DNA of 64,000 bases, from contig HG326877.1 of the NCBI GenBank assembly GCA_000470055.1, positions 1,377,661 to 1,441,660 of the forward strand, written 5' to 3'. Shown here piece by piece: positions 47,525-57,885 of the stretch. The position numbers and the translations under genes are program-made. The stretch is from Campylobacter coli 76339. GTDB taxonomy: Bacteria; Campylobacterota; Campylobacteria; Campylobacterales; Campylobacteraceae. The number at the start of each line of letters is the position of its first letter. Position 1 is the stretch's first letter. Under the pieces are notes generated by a model that was not told where the DNA came from, made no database searches, and was given only the letters and a program-made list of their open reading frames with translations.

Positions 47525-48683
47525 GCAATTTAAAGCTGTATTATTAATTCTTATATTTTCAATCAATTTATACGCAAATAACACAAACCATACCATAGAT
47601 GAAATTCTAAGCCAAACCAAAAACAAAAGTGCTTTAAGCAATTATGCTTCCAAAAAAGATTTAAAGATTTTAGAACAAAAACTCAAAGATCATAAAAATA
47701 TAGGCATTAGAATTTACGGGGATTCTCACACAGCAGCAGATTTTTTTCCACGGGTTATCAGAGGATATTTAATCAAATCAAACTCCATAGGCTTTGCTTA
47801 TCCTTTACAACCCAAATATCAACAAAATTTAAATCTTGATTATTCTTATAAAAATTATGAAATTTTAAATTCAAGAAATACAGACACCGCAGGCATTGAT
47901 TTTCCCTTAGGTGGCGTCATAGCTAAAGCCAAGACAAAGGGTGCAAAAATCATTCTTGATACCAATCTTGACAAAAAGAAATTTAAAGTGGGTTTTGTTT
48001 TTAAAGCTCAAAACGATACCAATGCCTTTAGCATTAAAGACACTCAAAATAAAAGCTATGAGTTAAGATCAGTGGCCAATAAATGGTCATATAAAGAATA
48101 TGAACTTGTTTTTCCTTTGCAAATTTCTGCTCTGCAAAAAAATGCTCAATTGGGTGGGTATTTTATCACTAGTAAAAATGACAATACTTATTTAGATACC
48201 ATAGCGATCAATGGGGCAAAAAGTGATCTTTGGATGTCGTGGAATAAAAAAGTAAGCGAACAAGAATTAAAACTTTTACCTAATGACTTGATCTTGCTTG
48301 CTTATGGTTCTAACGATGCACTTTTTAAAGGCTTTGAAAAAAATCAATTCAAAAAGAATTTAAAAGAATGGATTCATACGCTTAAAACTTACAACAAAAA
48401 TGCTCTTATCATGCTTGTTTCGCCTCCTACTGTGGTAAAAAAACAAGGTAAAAACTATATCCTAGCTCCTGATTTTTTTGCTATAAGGCAAGCACTTTAT
48501 GAGATAGCTAAGGAAGAAAAAACCCTTCTTTTTGATATGCATCAATTCATGCAAGATAGTGGTGGAAAAAACAAATGGATAGAGCAAAAGCTCTCCTTGC
48601 AAGATGTGCATTTAACCATTAAAGGCTATGAATTAATGGCTAAAAAATTGCTTGATGATTTAAAAAAATATGTGCGTTATTGA
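47514..48683 (+). CDS. ape1: O-acetylpeptidoglycan esterase Ape1-like (SGNH)
   Basis: A 389-residue secreted SGNH hydrolase with a signal peptide (MQIKQFKAVLLILIFSINLYA). Catalytic segments are RIYGDSHTAADFFP (serine in GDSH), a carbohydrate-binding-like insert at about 110-240, AYGSNDALFKG, and the closing DVHLTIKGYELMA (Asp/His). Ape1 removes O-acetyl groups and restores access for lytic enzymes such as MltD. Its GDSH motif distinguishes it from the GDSL of PatB. Last gene of the cluster; a hairpin follows. Confidence 0.82.
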   Translation: MQIKQFKAVLLILIFSINLYANNTNHTIDEILSQTKNKSALSNYASKKDLKILEQKLKDHKNIGIRIYGDSHTAADFFPRVIRGYLIKSNSIGFAYPLQPKYQQNLNLDYSYKNYEILNSRNTDTAGIDFPLGGVIAKAKTKGAKIILDTNLDKKKFKVGFVFKAQNDTNAFSIKDTQNKSYELRSVANKWSYKEYELVFPLQISALQKNAQLGGYFITSKNDNTYLDTIAINGAKSDLWMSWNKKVSEQELKLLPNDLILLAYGSNDALFKGFEKNQFKKNLKEWIHTLKTYNKNALIMLVSPPTVVKKQGKNYILAPDFFAIRQALYEIAKEEKTLLFDMHQFMQDSGGKNKWIEQKLSLQDVHLTIKGYELMAKKLLDDLKKYVRY

Positions 48684-48710
48684 TTTTAATTTTCTTCAAT
48701 ATATCAAAAA

Positions 48711-48743
48711 GCTTTACCTGCTTGATATTTTGGCAGATAAAGC
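48711..48743. terminator. terminator between ape1 and the TolC-like gene (convergent)
   Basis: GCTTTACCTGC (48711-48721) pairs with GCAGATAAAGC (48733-48743) with one mismatch, and ATATC/GATAT extend the stem. It lies in the 69-base convergent gap and can serve both strands. Confidence 0.55.
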
Positions 48744-48752
48744 GATATAAAA

Positions 48753-50117
48753 TTAAGGCAATTCCAAATGAGTTTCATCATAGCTTAAAGCTGTGATTTG
48801 ATAATAAGAATTAATAGTTTTAAGAAGATTAAACCTAGCTCCTAAAAGATCTTGTTTAGCAGAATTTAAAGCATTAGAGGCATCTAGATAATCTTTTAAT
48901 TCACTTTTGCCTAAATTGTATTTTTCCCAATAAGCTTGAGTAATCAACTCTTGTTTTAAACGAGTATCTTTTAAAATTTGAACTAGCATGGTGTTGCTTT
49001 GATAGTCTTTATAATTTAAAGCAAATTCATTCATAGCACTTTGCAAACTTTGCTCATAAGCAACAAGCATACTCTCGTAATTAAACTGTGAAATTTTGAT
49101 ATTTTGCTTTACTCTACCATAGTCTAAGAAAGGCAAAGAAATTTTTACATTGCCACTTAGAATTTCAAATTTAAAGCTATCATCAAATTGCTCATCGCTA
49201 CCATTTAAAGCTCCATTTAGAGAAATGCTTGGCAAGATTGATTTTTGTACCGAAGTATAATCTTTAAAAGCAGATTTAAGGGTATTGAGCTTAGAACGCA
49301 CATCAGGACGATACACAAGAGCTTCCAAAGGGATATTAAAATTAGGGTTTAAATTCTTAAAATCAGAAAGAGTCAAAGCTTTAAAATAATCAATATAAGC
49401 AAAACCCTCTTGTTTGTCTATCAAATCTTGTAGATTTTTTATAAGCAAATTACGATTTTGCTCATTGCGTAATAAATTCTGTCTTGCTCTTAATAAATTT
49501 TGCTCGATATTAAGCAAATCAAGTTCTTCGATTTTTCCAAGCTCTAATTTATAAGCATAAAGCTCTCTCATTTGCTCTAAGTTAGCTAAATACTCTTTAA
49601 GTAAATTATCTACATCGTTAAAATAAGCAAGCTCAAAAACATTATTTAAAGCTGTATTAATCATACTGATTTTTAAATTTTCAAGATCGTAAGCACTAGC
49701 CTTTGCGCTAAATTCGCTCGCACTTGAGCTATCTCTTATCTTTCCATAGATATCAAGCTCGTAGCTTAAATTTAAACCATTGCTAAATTTCTTACTTTGG
49801 GCTCCAGAATTTAAATTCTTATCTCCACTAAGTCCCAAATTTGCACTTAAAGTCGGATAAAAATCATAATCTATCAAATCAGCCCTTGCTAAAGCTGTAA
49901 GCAAAGTATTTCTAGCTATATTAATATCGCTATTATTTAACAAAACAAAATTTAAAAATTCATTCAATTTAGCATTATCATAAGCTTTGTACCAATCATA
50001 AGTGAGATTTAAGTCTTTAAAGCTCTCTTTGCTCATTATAGGTTCTTTAGGTAAGCTAAGTTTTACACCACAAGCACTTAAAAAAAATGCTAGCAAAATA
50101 CTCAATAAATTTTTCAT
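48753..50117 (-). CDS. TolC/NodT-like outer-membrane efflux lipoprotein
   Basis: A 454-residue outer-membrane factor. The signal ends in a lipobox, FLSAC (Cys at about 16), so it is lipid-anchored like CmeC or OprM. Two OEP repeats of long amphipathic helices follow. Residues 35-39 (DLNLT) form a PglB sequon near the N terminus. It is the exit duct for the MacA-MacB pump encoded upstream and starts two bases after the macB stop. Substrates are unknown. Equivalent to Cj0608 by order. Confidence 0.88.
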   Translation of the reverse strand: MKNLLSILLAFFLSACGVKLSLPKEPIMSKESFKDLNLTYDWYKAYDNAKLNEFLNFVLLNNSDINIARNTLLTALARADLIDYDFYPTLSANLGLSGDKNLNSGAQSKKFSNGLNLSYELDIYGKIRDSSSASEFSAKASAYDLENLKISMINTALNNVFELAYFNDVDNLLKEYLANLEQMRELYAYKLELGKIEELDLLNIEQNLLRARQNLLRNEQNRNLLIKNLQDLIDKQEGFAYIDYFKALTLSDFKNLNPNFNIPLEALVYRPDVRSKLNTLKSAFKDYTSVQKSILPSISLNGALNGSDEQFDDSFKFEILSGNVKISLPFLDYGRVKQNIKISQFNYESMLVAYEQSLQSAMNEFALNYKDYQSNTMLVQILKDTRLKQELITQAYWEKYNLGKSELKDYLDASNALNSAKQDLLGARFNLLKTINSYYQITALSYDETHLELP

Positions 50118-50118
50118 T

Positions 50119-52047
50119 TTATTCCTTTGATAAGGCGCTGATAGGATTTAAATTGGCTGCATTTCTTGCAGGGAAAAATCCAAAAACAACTCCGATTAAA
50201 ACCGAACTTAATAAGCCCAAAAGCACAGAATACGCATTTAAAATCATAGGAAAATCAGTGCTTAGAGTATTAAAACCAAAAATCACAAAAACAGAAAGTA
50301 AAACTCCCAAAATCGCACCCATAGAGCATATCATCACCGCTTCGATCAAAAACTGCATCATGATATCCTCTCTTCTAGCGCCTATTGCCATACGAATTCC
50401 TATTTCTCTTGTTCTTTCACTCACTGAAACCAGCATGATATTCATCACGCCTATACCCCCAACAATCAAAGCAATCACCGCCACCGAGGCAGTAAGTATA
50501 GTTGTCGTGCGTTTATTTGCTGTGATAGCTTGCTTGAAAGTATCAGAATTAAAAGTAAAAAAATCCCTTTGCCCGCGTTTGATTTCCAAAATTCTAATAA
50601 TGGCATTTTCAGCCAAAGTAGAACTCACATCATCCTTTACTTTTACTATAATTTCACGCAAATTTCTATCGCCCGTAAGCTTATTCATCAGCGTAGTATA
50701 AGGCATATAAAGGCGTACTACATTATCTTCTATAGGTTTTTCTGTATCTTTTTGCAAAACTCCTACGATTTTAAAGGGTTGAGAATTAAAAATCACCACA
50801 CGCCCTAAAACATCTTCACTCTTTTGGCGAGGAAAAAGATTTCTCTTGGCATTAAAATCAAGCACCACTACATTAGCGTTATTTTCTACATCTTCATTGT
50901 TTAAAATTCTTCCAACTTGAAGTTTTAAACCCTCTATGGCAAAGTTATTTACACCTACTCCCTCAGCCCTAGCACTTAAAGAAATATTCGTATAAGTTGC
51001 CACACCTGAAGTGCTAGAGTGTGCGTCCACTGCCTCCAAATAATCCAAACTTCTAAGCGTTTCTAGGTCGCTAAAATTAAGCCTTGTTTTACCCGAACGC
51101 AAATCCCCAAAACCTTTACCAGGGCGAATTTCGATGGTATTGGTTCCAAGTCTTGCGATGGATTCTAAAACCTTAGCTTGAGATCCAAGCCCTAAAGCTA
51201 CTACACACACAACCGAAGCTATACCTATGATGATCCCCAGCATGGTTAAAATAGAACGAAGTTTATGCGCGAGTATAGAAGAATAAGCTATTTTTAAACA
51301 TTCAAAGGCTTGATTTTTAAGCAAGGTAAGAGTTTTTTTCTCTTTTGGCATGCTTTTAACCTGTCCTTGATAAGCAATCTTATCTTTTTTACTGTCGCTT
51401 AAAATCTCGCCGTCTTTGATTTCTATCACTCTTTTAGCTTGTGCTGCGATCTTTGGATCGTGCGTTACAAGTACTATGGTATGCCCTTGTGCGTTTAATT
51501 TTTTTAAAATTTCAAGCACCATAATACCACTTTTACTGTCTAAAGCTCCCGTTGGCTCATCAGCTAAAATAAGCTCTCCACCATTCATCAAAGCTCTAGC
51601 TATAGAAACACGCTGTTGCTGTCCCCCACTTAGTTGATTGGGTTTTGACTCTATCTTGTGCTCAAGCTCCAAATTTCCTAAAAGTTCTTGAGCTCTAGAG
51701 TTTCTTTCTTGTACTTTTTTACCCGCATAAACAGCAGGTAATGCGACATTATCATTTGCACTTAGAAGATTTAAAAGATTGTAGCGCTGAAAAATAAAAC
51801 CTATTTTTTCGCGTCTTAATCTCGCTTTTTCATCGTTATTAAGCTGAGTTACTTCATAATCATCAAAAATATAACTCCCGCTACTTGGTTCATCTAAGGT
51901 TCCTATGATATTTAAAAGCGAAGTTTTTCCGCTCCCGCTTTGCCCTATAATAGCAACAAATTCACCTTTTTCTATACTTAAACTTACATTTTTTAAAATG
52001 GCATTCTCGCCGATATTTTTACAAATATTGTTTAAGAAAATCATCAA
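50119..52047 (-). CDS. macB: MacB-like ABC exporter (ATPase-permease)
   Basis: A 642-residue half-transporter. An N-terminal ABC ATPase (Walker [10 protein letters not shown], signature [10 protein letters not shown], Walker [13 protein letters not shown]) is followed by a membrane span at about 265-290, a periplasmic domain (about 295-510) and three more FtsX-type spans ending [16 protein letters not shown]-style. MacB is a mechanotransmitter that drives substrate through TolC from the periplasm. It overlaps macA by four bases. The substrate (macrolide, toxin or heme precursor in other species) cannot be inferred here. Confidence 0.92.
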   Translation of the reverse strand: MMIFLNNICKNIGENAILKNVSLSIEKGEFVAIIGQSGSGKTSLLNIIGTLDEPSSGSYIFDDYEVTQLNNDEKARLRREKIGFIFQRYNLLNLLSANDNVALPAVYAGKKVQERNSRAQELLGNLELEHKIESKPNQLSGGQQQRVSIARALMNGGELILADEPTGALDSKSGIMVLEILKKLNAQGHTIVLVTHDPKIAAQAKRVIEIKDGEILSDSKKDKIAYQGQVKSMPKEKKTLTLLKNQAFECLKIAYSSILAHKLRSILTMLGIIIGIASVVCVVALGLGSQAKVLESIARLGTNTIEIRPGKGFGDLRSGKTRLNFSDLETLRSLDYLEAVDAHSSTSGVATYTNISLSARAEGVGVNNFAIEGLKLQVGRILNNEDVENNANVVVLDFNAKRNLFPRQKSEDVLGRVVIFNSQPFKIVGVLQKDTEKPIEDNVVRLYMPYTTLMNKLTGDRNLREIIVKVKDDVSSTLAENAIIRILEIKRGQRDFFTFNSDTFKQAITANKRTTTILTASVAVIALIVGGIGVMNIMLVSVSERTREIGIRMAIGARREDIMMQFLIEAVMICSMGAILGVLLSVFVIFGFNTLSTDFPMILNAYSVLLGLLSSVLIGVVFGFFPARNAANLNPISALSKE

Positions 52048-53216
52048 AATCTCAATCTTAACTTAGGAGCAACACTATCGCCACTTGAACTCACCACTAG
52101 CAATTCACCCTCGCTCAAACCTTCTAAAATTTGAGTATTTACAGAATCCTTAATGCCTAATTTAACATATTTTTTTACCGCTTTTTGATCTTGCAAAATT
52201 TCAACATAATACCCTTTTGCGTCATTCTTAATCGTATAAGTAGGCACAGCGATAACATCTTTAGCACTTGCAACAACAATTTCATTTTGTATACTCATGC
52301 CAATGCGCAAAAAATCATCTTTATTTGCTACATAAAATTTAGCATAATAATATATCGCATTATTGGAACTTGAACTTGAAGAACCCGAGCTTGAAGAACT
52401 AGAACTCGTACTTGAATCACTGACTTGAGTATCTGCAGGATCTATACTTGCTATACTTGCTTGATAGGTTTTTTGAGGATTGCTAAGCAAAGAAAAATCA
52501 AGCTCTGTACCGATTTTTATCTTGCTAACATCCGCTTCGGCTATCTCCATTCTTACTTCCATTTGATCTAGATTGGCTATGCGGACTATGGTTGGGGTGT
52601 TTTGATTAGCATTGACAGTTTGCCCCTCATCAACTGCTACATTGATCACAACCCCATCCATAGGTGCAGTGATAGTTGTATATCCTAAATCTTTTTGAGC
52701 GTTTTTGAGAGTAATTTCAAGCTGAACTACTTGAGCATTAAGCTCTGCAACATTTGCCTTTAAAGCGTAAAAATTATTTTTTTGAGTTTCTAAATTTTCA
52801 AGAGAACTTGCCTTAGCAGCATAAAGCTTTTGTTCTCTTTGATATTGTTTACTTGCGATTTCAAGGGCGACTTTTTTACTTTCTAAATTAGCCTTAGCAC
52901 TTTCAAGTTGTGCCTTTGTGATATCTAAATCATTTTGCTGTTTATCTTTATCAATTTGTGCAATCAAATCACCTTGTTTTACATATGAGCCCACATCCAC
53001 ATAAAGCTTGATGATTTGTCCACTCACTTGAGCACCTACATCAACTTGATCTTTAGCATAAACCTTCCCTACCGCTTCTATGGTTTGAGAAATATTTGTT
53101 TTTTTAACTTTTTGAGTAAGATAAGTGATTTTTTCACCACTATTAAAAAATACAAAATAAGCACCCACTCCAAAAAGCGCTAAAATTACTACAATCAAAA
53201 CGATCTTATTTTTCAT
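52044..53216 (-). CDS. macA: MacA-like periplasmic adaptor
   Basis: A 390-residue membrane-fusion protein with an N-terminal anchor (about 5-24), a biotinyl-lipoyl domain ([21 protein letters not shown]), a helical hairpin (about 92-175) and beta-barrel domains. It joins MacB to the TolC-like protein and stimulates the ATPase. A serine run (residues 268-283, broken by one Gly and one Thr) sits in the beta-barrel region, where homologues have a short loop. First gene of the efflux run. Confidence 0.9.
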   Translation of the reverse strand: MKNKIVLIVVILALFGVGAYFVFFNSGEKITYLTQKVKKTNISQTIEAVGKVYAKDQVDVGAQVSGQIIKLYVDVGSYVKQGDLIAQIDKDKQQNDLDITKAQLESAKANLESKKVALEIASKQYQREQKLYAAKASSLENLETQKNNFYALKANVAELNAQVVQLEITLKNAQKDLGYTTITAPMDGVVINVAVDEGQTVNANQNTPTIVRIANLDQMEVRMEIAEADVSKIKIGTELDFSLLSNPQKTYQASIASIDPADTQVSDSSTSSSSSSSGSSSSSSNNAIYYYAKFYVANKDDFLRIGMSIQNEIVVASAKDVIAVPTYTIKNDAKGYYVEILQDQKAVKKYVKLGIKDSVNTQILEGLSEGELLVVSSSGDSVAPKLRLRF

Positions 53217-53295
53217 CCTAAGCCTTAATTAAAAAATAAATCTCGCAATTGTAACTTTACAAGGTGAATTTTTTGTGAATTTTTCAATTCATTTT

Positions 53296-54486
53296 TTAAG
53301 AATTTAAAAATTCTAAAGCCATCATACTATCACCCTGCATTAAAACTTTTAAATTTTCATCATCCCAGCAAAAAGTAGAGCTATGATGCAAGGTAGGATT
53401 TTTCAAATCTTTTGAAATGCCCACAAAAACATAAGCACCCATTCTCTCACGCGTTAAAAAAGCAAAATCCTCAGCCCCCATATCAGGCTTAGCTACGCTA
53501 ATGATATTTTGTTCGCCCAATACCTTGCCAAAAGCTTTTCTGGCTATTTTTGCAGCATTTTCATCGTTGATCAAAGGAGGGTATTCTCTTTTATAATCAA
53601 GCTTAAAATCACCCCCAAATTCTAAAGCAACAGCTTTGGCTGTATTTTCTATAGAGCTTTGTAAAAGTTTTTGATTTTCATCGCTTAAAAAACGCACTGT
53701 TCCTTGCAAGATAGCATTTTGCGGGATCACATTAAAAGTCGTTCCTGCATGGAATTTTCCTATGGTGATAACCCCTGCGTCCACAGGTCTTAAGCGCCTT
53801 GAAATGATACATTGCACATCGCTGACAAATTTGCTCGCCATAACTATAGGATCGATAGTTGTATGAGGGTGTGCCCCATGCCCACCTTTTCCTATAAATT
53901 CAAGATCAAAAACATCAACCCCCGCCATCATCTCACCGCTTACAATTTGAGCAGTATTTTCGAGCAAAGGCCCCCACAAATGGCATCCAAAAACTGCATC
54001 CACATGAGGATTTTCAAGTATGCCTGCTTCTATCATAGGCTTAGCACCCCCACTTCCTTCTTCAGCAGGCTGAAACATGAATTTAATCGTTCCGCTAAAT
54101 TCATCTCTTAATTCATTCAAGATCAAAGCCGCTCCCAAAAGCCCTGCTGTGTGCCCATCATGACCACATGCGTGCATTTTTCCATTGATTTTTGAAGCAT
54201 AACTAAGATTTGTTTGCTCTTGCACAGGCAAAGCGTCCATATCCGCTCTTAAAAGCACGCATTGAGGTTTTTTAGTGCTTTGTTTTTTTCCTTCTATGCT
54301 TGCTAAAATTCCGGTTTTAGCTATATTTTTTTCATATTTAATACCAAATTCATCTAAAATTTCGCACACCAATCTTGCTGTATTTTCCTCTTCAAATTCA
54401 AGCTCAGGGTGCATATGAATTTGATGCCTTAAATTGACGATTTTTTCATAGTATTTATCACTTAAATTTTTAACGCGTTCTAACAT
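53296..54486 (-). CDS. M20D amidohydrolase (N-acyl-amino-acid type)
   Basis: A 396-residue two-domain metallohydrolase. Metal ligands and catalytic residues are in HMHPELEFEE, KMHACGHDGHTAGLLGAA (Cys-Gly-His-Asp), PAEEGSGGAKPMIEAG, HGAHPH and the C-terminal LHHSSTFCWDD. The family includes hippuricase (HipO), IAA-amino acid hydrolases and N-acetyl-diaminopimelate deacetylases. This is the Cj0605-type paralogue by order, not the diagnostic HipO at Cj0985c. Natural substrate unknown. It follows ppk2 by three bases. Confidence 0.85.
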   Translation of the reverse strand: MLERVKNLSDKYYEKIVNLRHQIHMHPELEFEEENTARLVCEILDEFGIKYEKNIAKTGILASIEGKKQSTKKPQCVLLRADMDALPVQEQTNLSYASKINGKMHACGHDGHTAGLLGAALILNELRDEFSGTIKFMFQPAEEGSGGAKPMIEAGILENPHVDAVFGCHLWGPLLENTAQIVSGEMMAGVDVFDLEFIGKGGHGAHPHTTIDPIVMASKFVSDVQCIISRRLRPVDAGVITIGKFHAGTTFNVIPQNAILQGTVRFLSDENQKLLQSSIENTAKAVALEFGGDFKLDYKREYPPLINDENAAKIARKAFGKVLGEQNIISVAKPDMGAEDFAFLTRERMGAYVFVGISKDLKNPTLHHSSTFCWDDENLKVLMQGDSMMALEFLNS

Positions 54487-54489
54487 AGT

Positions 54490-55371
54490 TTAATCCAAAT
54501 CCTTTATTTTTTCATCTGCTTTTTTATTGTCTATTTTTTCTAAATTTGCTTCCATTTTACGAATTTCTTCTTCACCGCTTCTTACTAATTCTTGATCAAT
54601 TTTCGAAAAATCTCCCGTTTTTTTATCCGCATAATCCACTTTTGACAATATAAAACGCAACAAATTAAGCCTTGCTTTTTTCTTATCATCTGAAGAAATG
54701 ATAGTCCATGGACAAGTAGGAGTGTTGGATGCTAAAAGCATAGAATACTTTGCTAAGGTGTATTTATCCCATAATTCTTGAGATTTTTGATCCACAGGAG
54801 AAAGTTTGTATTGTTTCAAAGGATCGATACGGCGTTTTTCAAAGCGTTTTTTTTGCTCCTCTTTAGAAACAGAAAAATAAAATTTAAAAAACATCAAATT
54901 GCTATTTGAAATCATATTCTCAAACAAAGGCACTTCTCTTAAAAAGTCTTTATGCTGCTGTGGGGTACAAAAACCCATCACAGGCTCTACTCCTGCGCGG
55001 TTATACCACGATCTATCAAAGATCACAATCTCACCCGCTGAAGGCAAATGCGTCACATAGCGTTGAAAATACCACTGCGTTTTTTCAACATCACTAGGCT
55101 TTTCAAGTGCTACTACGCGACATCCTCTAGGATTTAGATACTCTATCAAACGCTTGATCGCACCACCCTTGCCTGCTGCATCGCGTCCTTCTATAAGTAT
55201 AAGCACTTTTAGGCCTTTTGCTTTTACATAGTTTTGAAATTTCAAAAGCTCGATTTGTAGATTTCTCAGATCTTTTTCGTATTCTAAAGTGCTTTTTTTC
55301 TTTTTAACAGAAACATAAATTTCATCCTTTTTGACACCCTGTTTAACCTTTGAAGAAGCTTTTTCTTGCAT
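54490..55371 (-). CDS. ppk2: polyphosphate kinase 2
   Basis: A 293-residue class I PPK2 that uses polyphosphate to phosphorylate nucleotides, mainly GDP to GTP in C. jejuni. The Walker A-like EGRDAAGKGGAIKR, the DRSWYNRAGVEPVMG block (Walker B and lid) and the KFYFSVSKEEQKKRFEKR arginine-rich lid are diagnostic. I used the ATG at 55371, seven bases after AAAGG; a TTG one codon earlier is less well spaced. Divergent from dsbD across a palindromic promoter. Confidence 0.94.
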   Translation of the reverse strand: MQEKASSKVKQGVKKDEIYVSVKKKKSTLEYEKDLRNLQIELLKFQNYVKAKGLKVLILIEGRDAAGKGGAIKRLIEYLNPRGCRVVALEKPSDVEKTQWYFQRYVTHLPSAGEIVIFDRSWYNRAGVEPVMGFCTPQQHKDFLREVPLFENMISNSNLMFFKFYFSVSKEEQKKRFEKRRIDPLKQYKLSPVDQKSQELWDKYTLAKYSMLLASNTPTCPWTIISSDDKKKARLNLLRFILSKVDYADKKTGDFSKIDQELVRSGEEEIRKMEANLEKIDNKKADEKIKDLD

Positions 55372-55411
55372 CAATAAACCTTTATGAAATATTTAAAGCA
55401 AATTTACCATA

Positions 55412-55427
55412 ACAAATTATAATTTGT
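55412..55427. promoter_or_regulatory. 16-base palindrome with opposed -10 boxes between ppk2 and dsbD
   Basis: ACAAATTATAATTTGT is a perfect palindrome that holds TATAAT on both strands (plus 55418-55423; minus 55416-55421). It lies 41 bases from the ppk2 ATG and 47 from the dsbD ATG, so both genes could start from the same opening. Confidence 0.45.
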
Positions 55428-55469
55428 GTTAAAATTATAAATTTTTTATACTTATATTTTAGGATAATA

Positions 55470-57170
55470 ATGCGTTTTATTTTTACACTTTTATTTAGTT
55501 GTTATTTTTTATTTGCTTCTGTTTTATCATTAAATGAGGCCTTTGAAGTAAAATCAAGTTCTTATGATAGTGCCATTTCTATCGATATTAAACTAGGAAA
55601 AGATATTTATCTTTATTCTGACAAACTCAAACTCTATCTTAACCAAAACGATATCAGTCAATTGATCAATCTTCCGCCTAGCACCCAAAGGCTTCATGAA
55701 AAAGTGTATTATCAAAATTTAAATTTAGCCCTACCTAGCCTACTGCTTGAGCGTTTTGTGCAAAATCAAAATAATCAAATCAAACTCGAATTTCAAGGCT
55801 GCTCCGAACAAGGCTTATGCTACAATCCTCAAATTTGGTATTTTGATCTAAAACACAAAGATAAAAATTTTGAAATTTCAGCACCCTATAAAGAAAAACA
55901 AAAAACCCTTAGTGCAAAATCCGAAGAAAGCATGATCGCAAATTTCTTAGCCACAGATAAGCTTTTTTGGATCTTGCTAAGCTTTTTAGGTTATGGGCTT
56001 TTACTTTCTCTTACTCCTTGTATTTTGCCGATGATTCCCATATTATCTTCGCTCATCGTAGCTAAAAGCGGAATTAAATTTTCTAAAAAACACAGTTTCT
56101 TTTTATCTTTTATCTATGTATTTTTTATGTCTTTAGCTTATGCTATTGCCGGAGTTATAGCGAGTTTTTTAGGAGCGAGCGTTCAAGGACTTTTGCAAAA
56201 ACCTAGCGTTTTGATCTTTTTTGCATTGATTTTTGTATTGCTTGCTTTGGCGATGTTTGAAAGCTTTCGCTTTGAACTACCTCTAAAATTTCAAAATTTT
56301 CTCCATAAAAAAAGCGAAAAAGGCAAGGGAGTGCTAGGCGTGGCTATCATGGGCTTTTTATCCGCTCTTATCGTAGGCCCTTGCGTAGCTGCTCCTCTAA
56401 CCGGCGCTTTGATCTACATAGCCAACACAGGCGATGCGCTTTTAGGAGCTAGTGCTCTTTTTGTTATGAGTTTTGGTATGGGAATTCCTTTACTTTTCAT
56501 CGGTTTAGGTCTTGGCTTTTTAAAAGCAGGAGCTTGGATGCAAAAAGTAAAAATTTTCTTTGGTTTTGTTATGCTAGCTATGGCTATTTGGATACTTTCT
56601 CGTATCATAGAAGCAAGATATATTTTAATCGCTTTTGGAATTTTGGGCGTATTTTTTAGTGTATTTATGGGAATTTTTGAACAAAGCCTTAACGCACTAG
56701 CTAAGATCAAAAAAAGCCTATTAATTTTAATTTTAGCTTATTCTTTAAGTATATTTTTAGGCGGGATATTTGGCGCAAAAGATTTTTTAAATCCTTTAAA
56801 TTTCAGTCCAAATACGATCTCAAATCCTTCAAAATTAAACTTTAGTTTTATAAACGATCTTGATACTCTTCAAAAAGAGATTAAGACTAGTACCCGTCCT
56901 ATCATGCTTGACTTTACAGCATCTTGGTGTGAAAATTGCAAGCTCTTAGATGAGCTTACTTTTAGCGATGAAAGAGTTCAAGAAAAACTCAAAAATTTTC
57001 ATTTAATTAAAATCGATCTGACTCAAAATAGCAACAAGGATTTAGAAATCATGAAAAAATTCAGTGTTTTTGGCCCACCGGTATTGATATTTTTTGAAAA
57101 CGGCAAAGAAAATCTTAGAATCACTGGTTTTATCAGTGCGGATGATTTATTACGAAAGTTAACAAAATGA
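55470..57170 (+). CDS. dsbD: thiol:disulfide interchange protein DsbD
   Basis: A 566-residue protein. A signal peptide and N-terminal alpha domain (about 20-150, with the Cys pair in CSEQGLCYN) are followed by eight spans with the redox cysteines in LTPCILPMIP and VGPCVAAPL. A C-terminal thioredoxin domain carries ASWCENCK. It passes electrons from cytoplasmic thioredoxin to periplasmic DsbC and cytochrome c maturation factors. The next gene overlaps its end by four bases. Confidence 0.93.
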   Translation: MRFIFTLLFSCYFLFASVLSLNEAFEVKSSSYDSAISIDIKLGKDIYLYSDKLKLYLNQNDISQLINLPPSTQRLHEKVYYQNLNLALPSLLLERFVQNQNNQIKLEFQGCSEQGLCYNPQIWYFDLKHKDKNFEISAPYKEKQKTLSAKSEESMIANFLATDKLFWILLSFLGYGLLLSLTPCILPMIPILSSLIVAKSGIKFSKKHSFFLSFIYVFFMSLAYAIAGVIASFLGASVQGLLQKPSVLIFFALIFVLLALAMFESFRFELPLKFQNFLHKKSEKGKGVLGVAIMGFLSALIVGPCVAAPLTGALIYIANTGDALLGASALFVMSFGMGIPLLFIGLGLGFLKAGAWMQKVKIFFGFVMLAMAIWILSRIIEARYILIAFGILGVFFSVFMGIFEQSLNALAKIKKSLLILILAYSLSIFLGGIFGAKDFLNPLNFSPNTISNPSKLNFSFINDLDTLQKEIKTSTRPIMLDFTASWCENCKLLDELTFSDERVQEKLKNFHLIKIDLTQNSNKDLEIMKKFSVFGPPVLIFFENGKENLRITGFISADDLLRKLTK

Positions 57171-57835
57171 AAATTAAAAGTTTACAAATAGGACACATTA
57201 AGGATTATGATGGCTTTAAAAGCGCTTTTGTAAAAAATATTTATTTAGAAGAAGTAGATATCGATTTTTCAGGTATCATTAACGACAATATAGCCGATAC
57301 AAAACACCACGGCGGAAAAAATAAAGCTTTATTTGCAAATTCTTACCACAACTACACCGTTTGGGAAAATTTTCTTGGAAAAAAACTTGAGTGCGGTATG
57401 ATGGGAGAAAATTTAACCCTTGAAAATTTACACGAAGAAAATGTTTGCATAGGAGATATACACCGATTTAAAGACGCTATCTTGCAAGTGAGCGAACCGC
57501 GCAAACCCTGTGTTAAAATTTCAAAAATTCATCAAAATCCAAATTTCACGCAAGAAATTTTCAAAACAGGATTAAGCGGATGGTATTATCGGGTTTTAGA
57601 GGGTAAAAAAATTCATGCCCATTCTAAAATTGAGCTTATAGAAAAAAATCCTATAAATTTAAGCGTCCTAGAACTCAATCATCTATTTTACAATCCTCAC
57701 CAAGCACTCCAAAAAGATCCAACTTTACTTGAAAAATTGAGTAAACTTGACACACTGATTTCGCAAAATTGGCACGAAACTATACAAAAACGCTTAAAAA
57801 ATACTTATGATTTAAATTATATGAAAAATTTATAA
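57167..57835 (+). CDS. MOSC-domain protein (YiiM-like)
   Basis: A 222-residue protein with the MOSC beta-fold and the family cysteine in SEPRKPCVKISKIHQNP (about 118-134). HHGGKNKALFANS and GMMGENLTLENL are the other YiiM blocks. E. coli YiiM reduces N-hydroxylated compounds with a molybdenum cofactor; the same activity here is an inference. ATGA overlap with dsbD suggests co-expression. Equivalent to Cj0602c by order. Confidence 0.85.
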   Translation: MKIKSLQIGHIKDYDGFKSAFVKNIYLEEVDIDFSGIINDNIADTKHHGGKNKALFANSYHNYTVWENFLGKKLECGMMGENLTLENLHEENVCIGDIHRFKDAILQVSEPRKPCVKISKIHQNPNFTQEIFKTGLSGWYYRVLEGKKIHAHSKIELIEKNPINLSVLELNHLFYNPHQALQKDPTLLEKLSKLDTLISQNWHETIQKRLKNTYDLNYMKNL

Positions 57836-57885
57836 TTTTTTAAAGTATTCTTAGGTTAAAATTTGTTTTTTATGAAAGGATAAGT

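Noticed and set aside
53296-54486. Calling the M20 amidohydrolase hippuricase (HipO)
   Set aside because: It belongs to the same family, but its neighbours place it at the Cj0605 position and not at hipO, so the diagnostic name is not justified.
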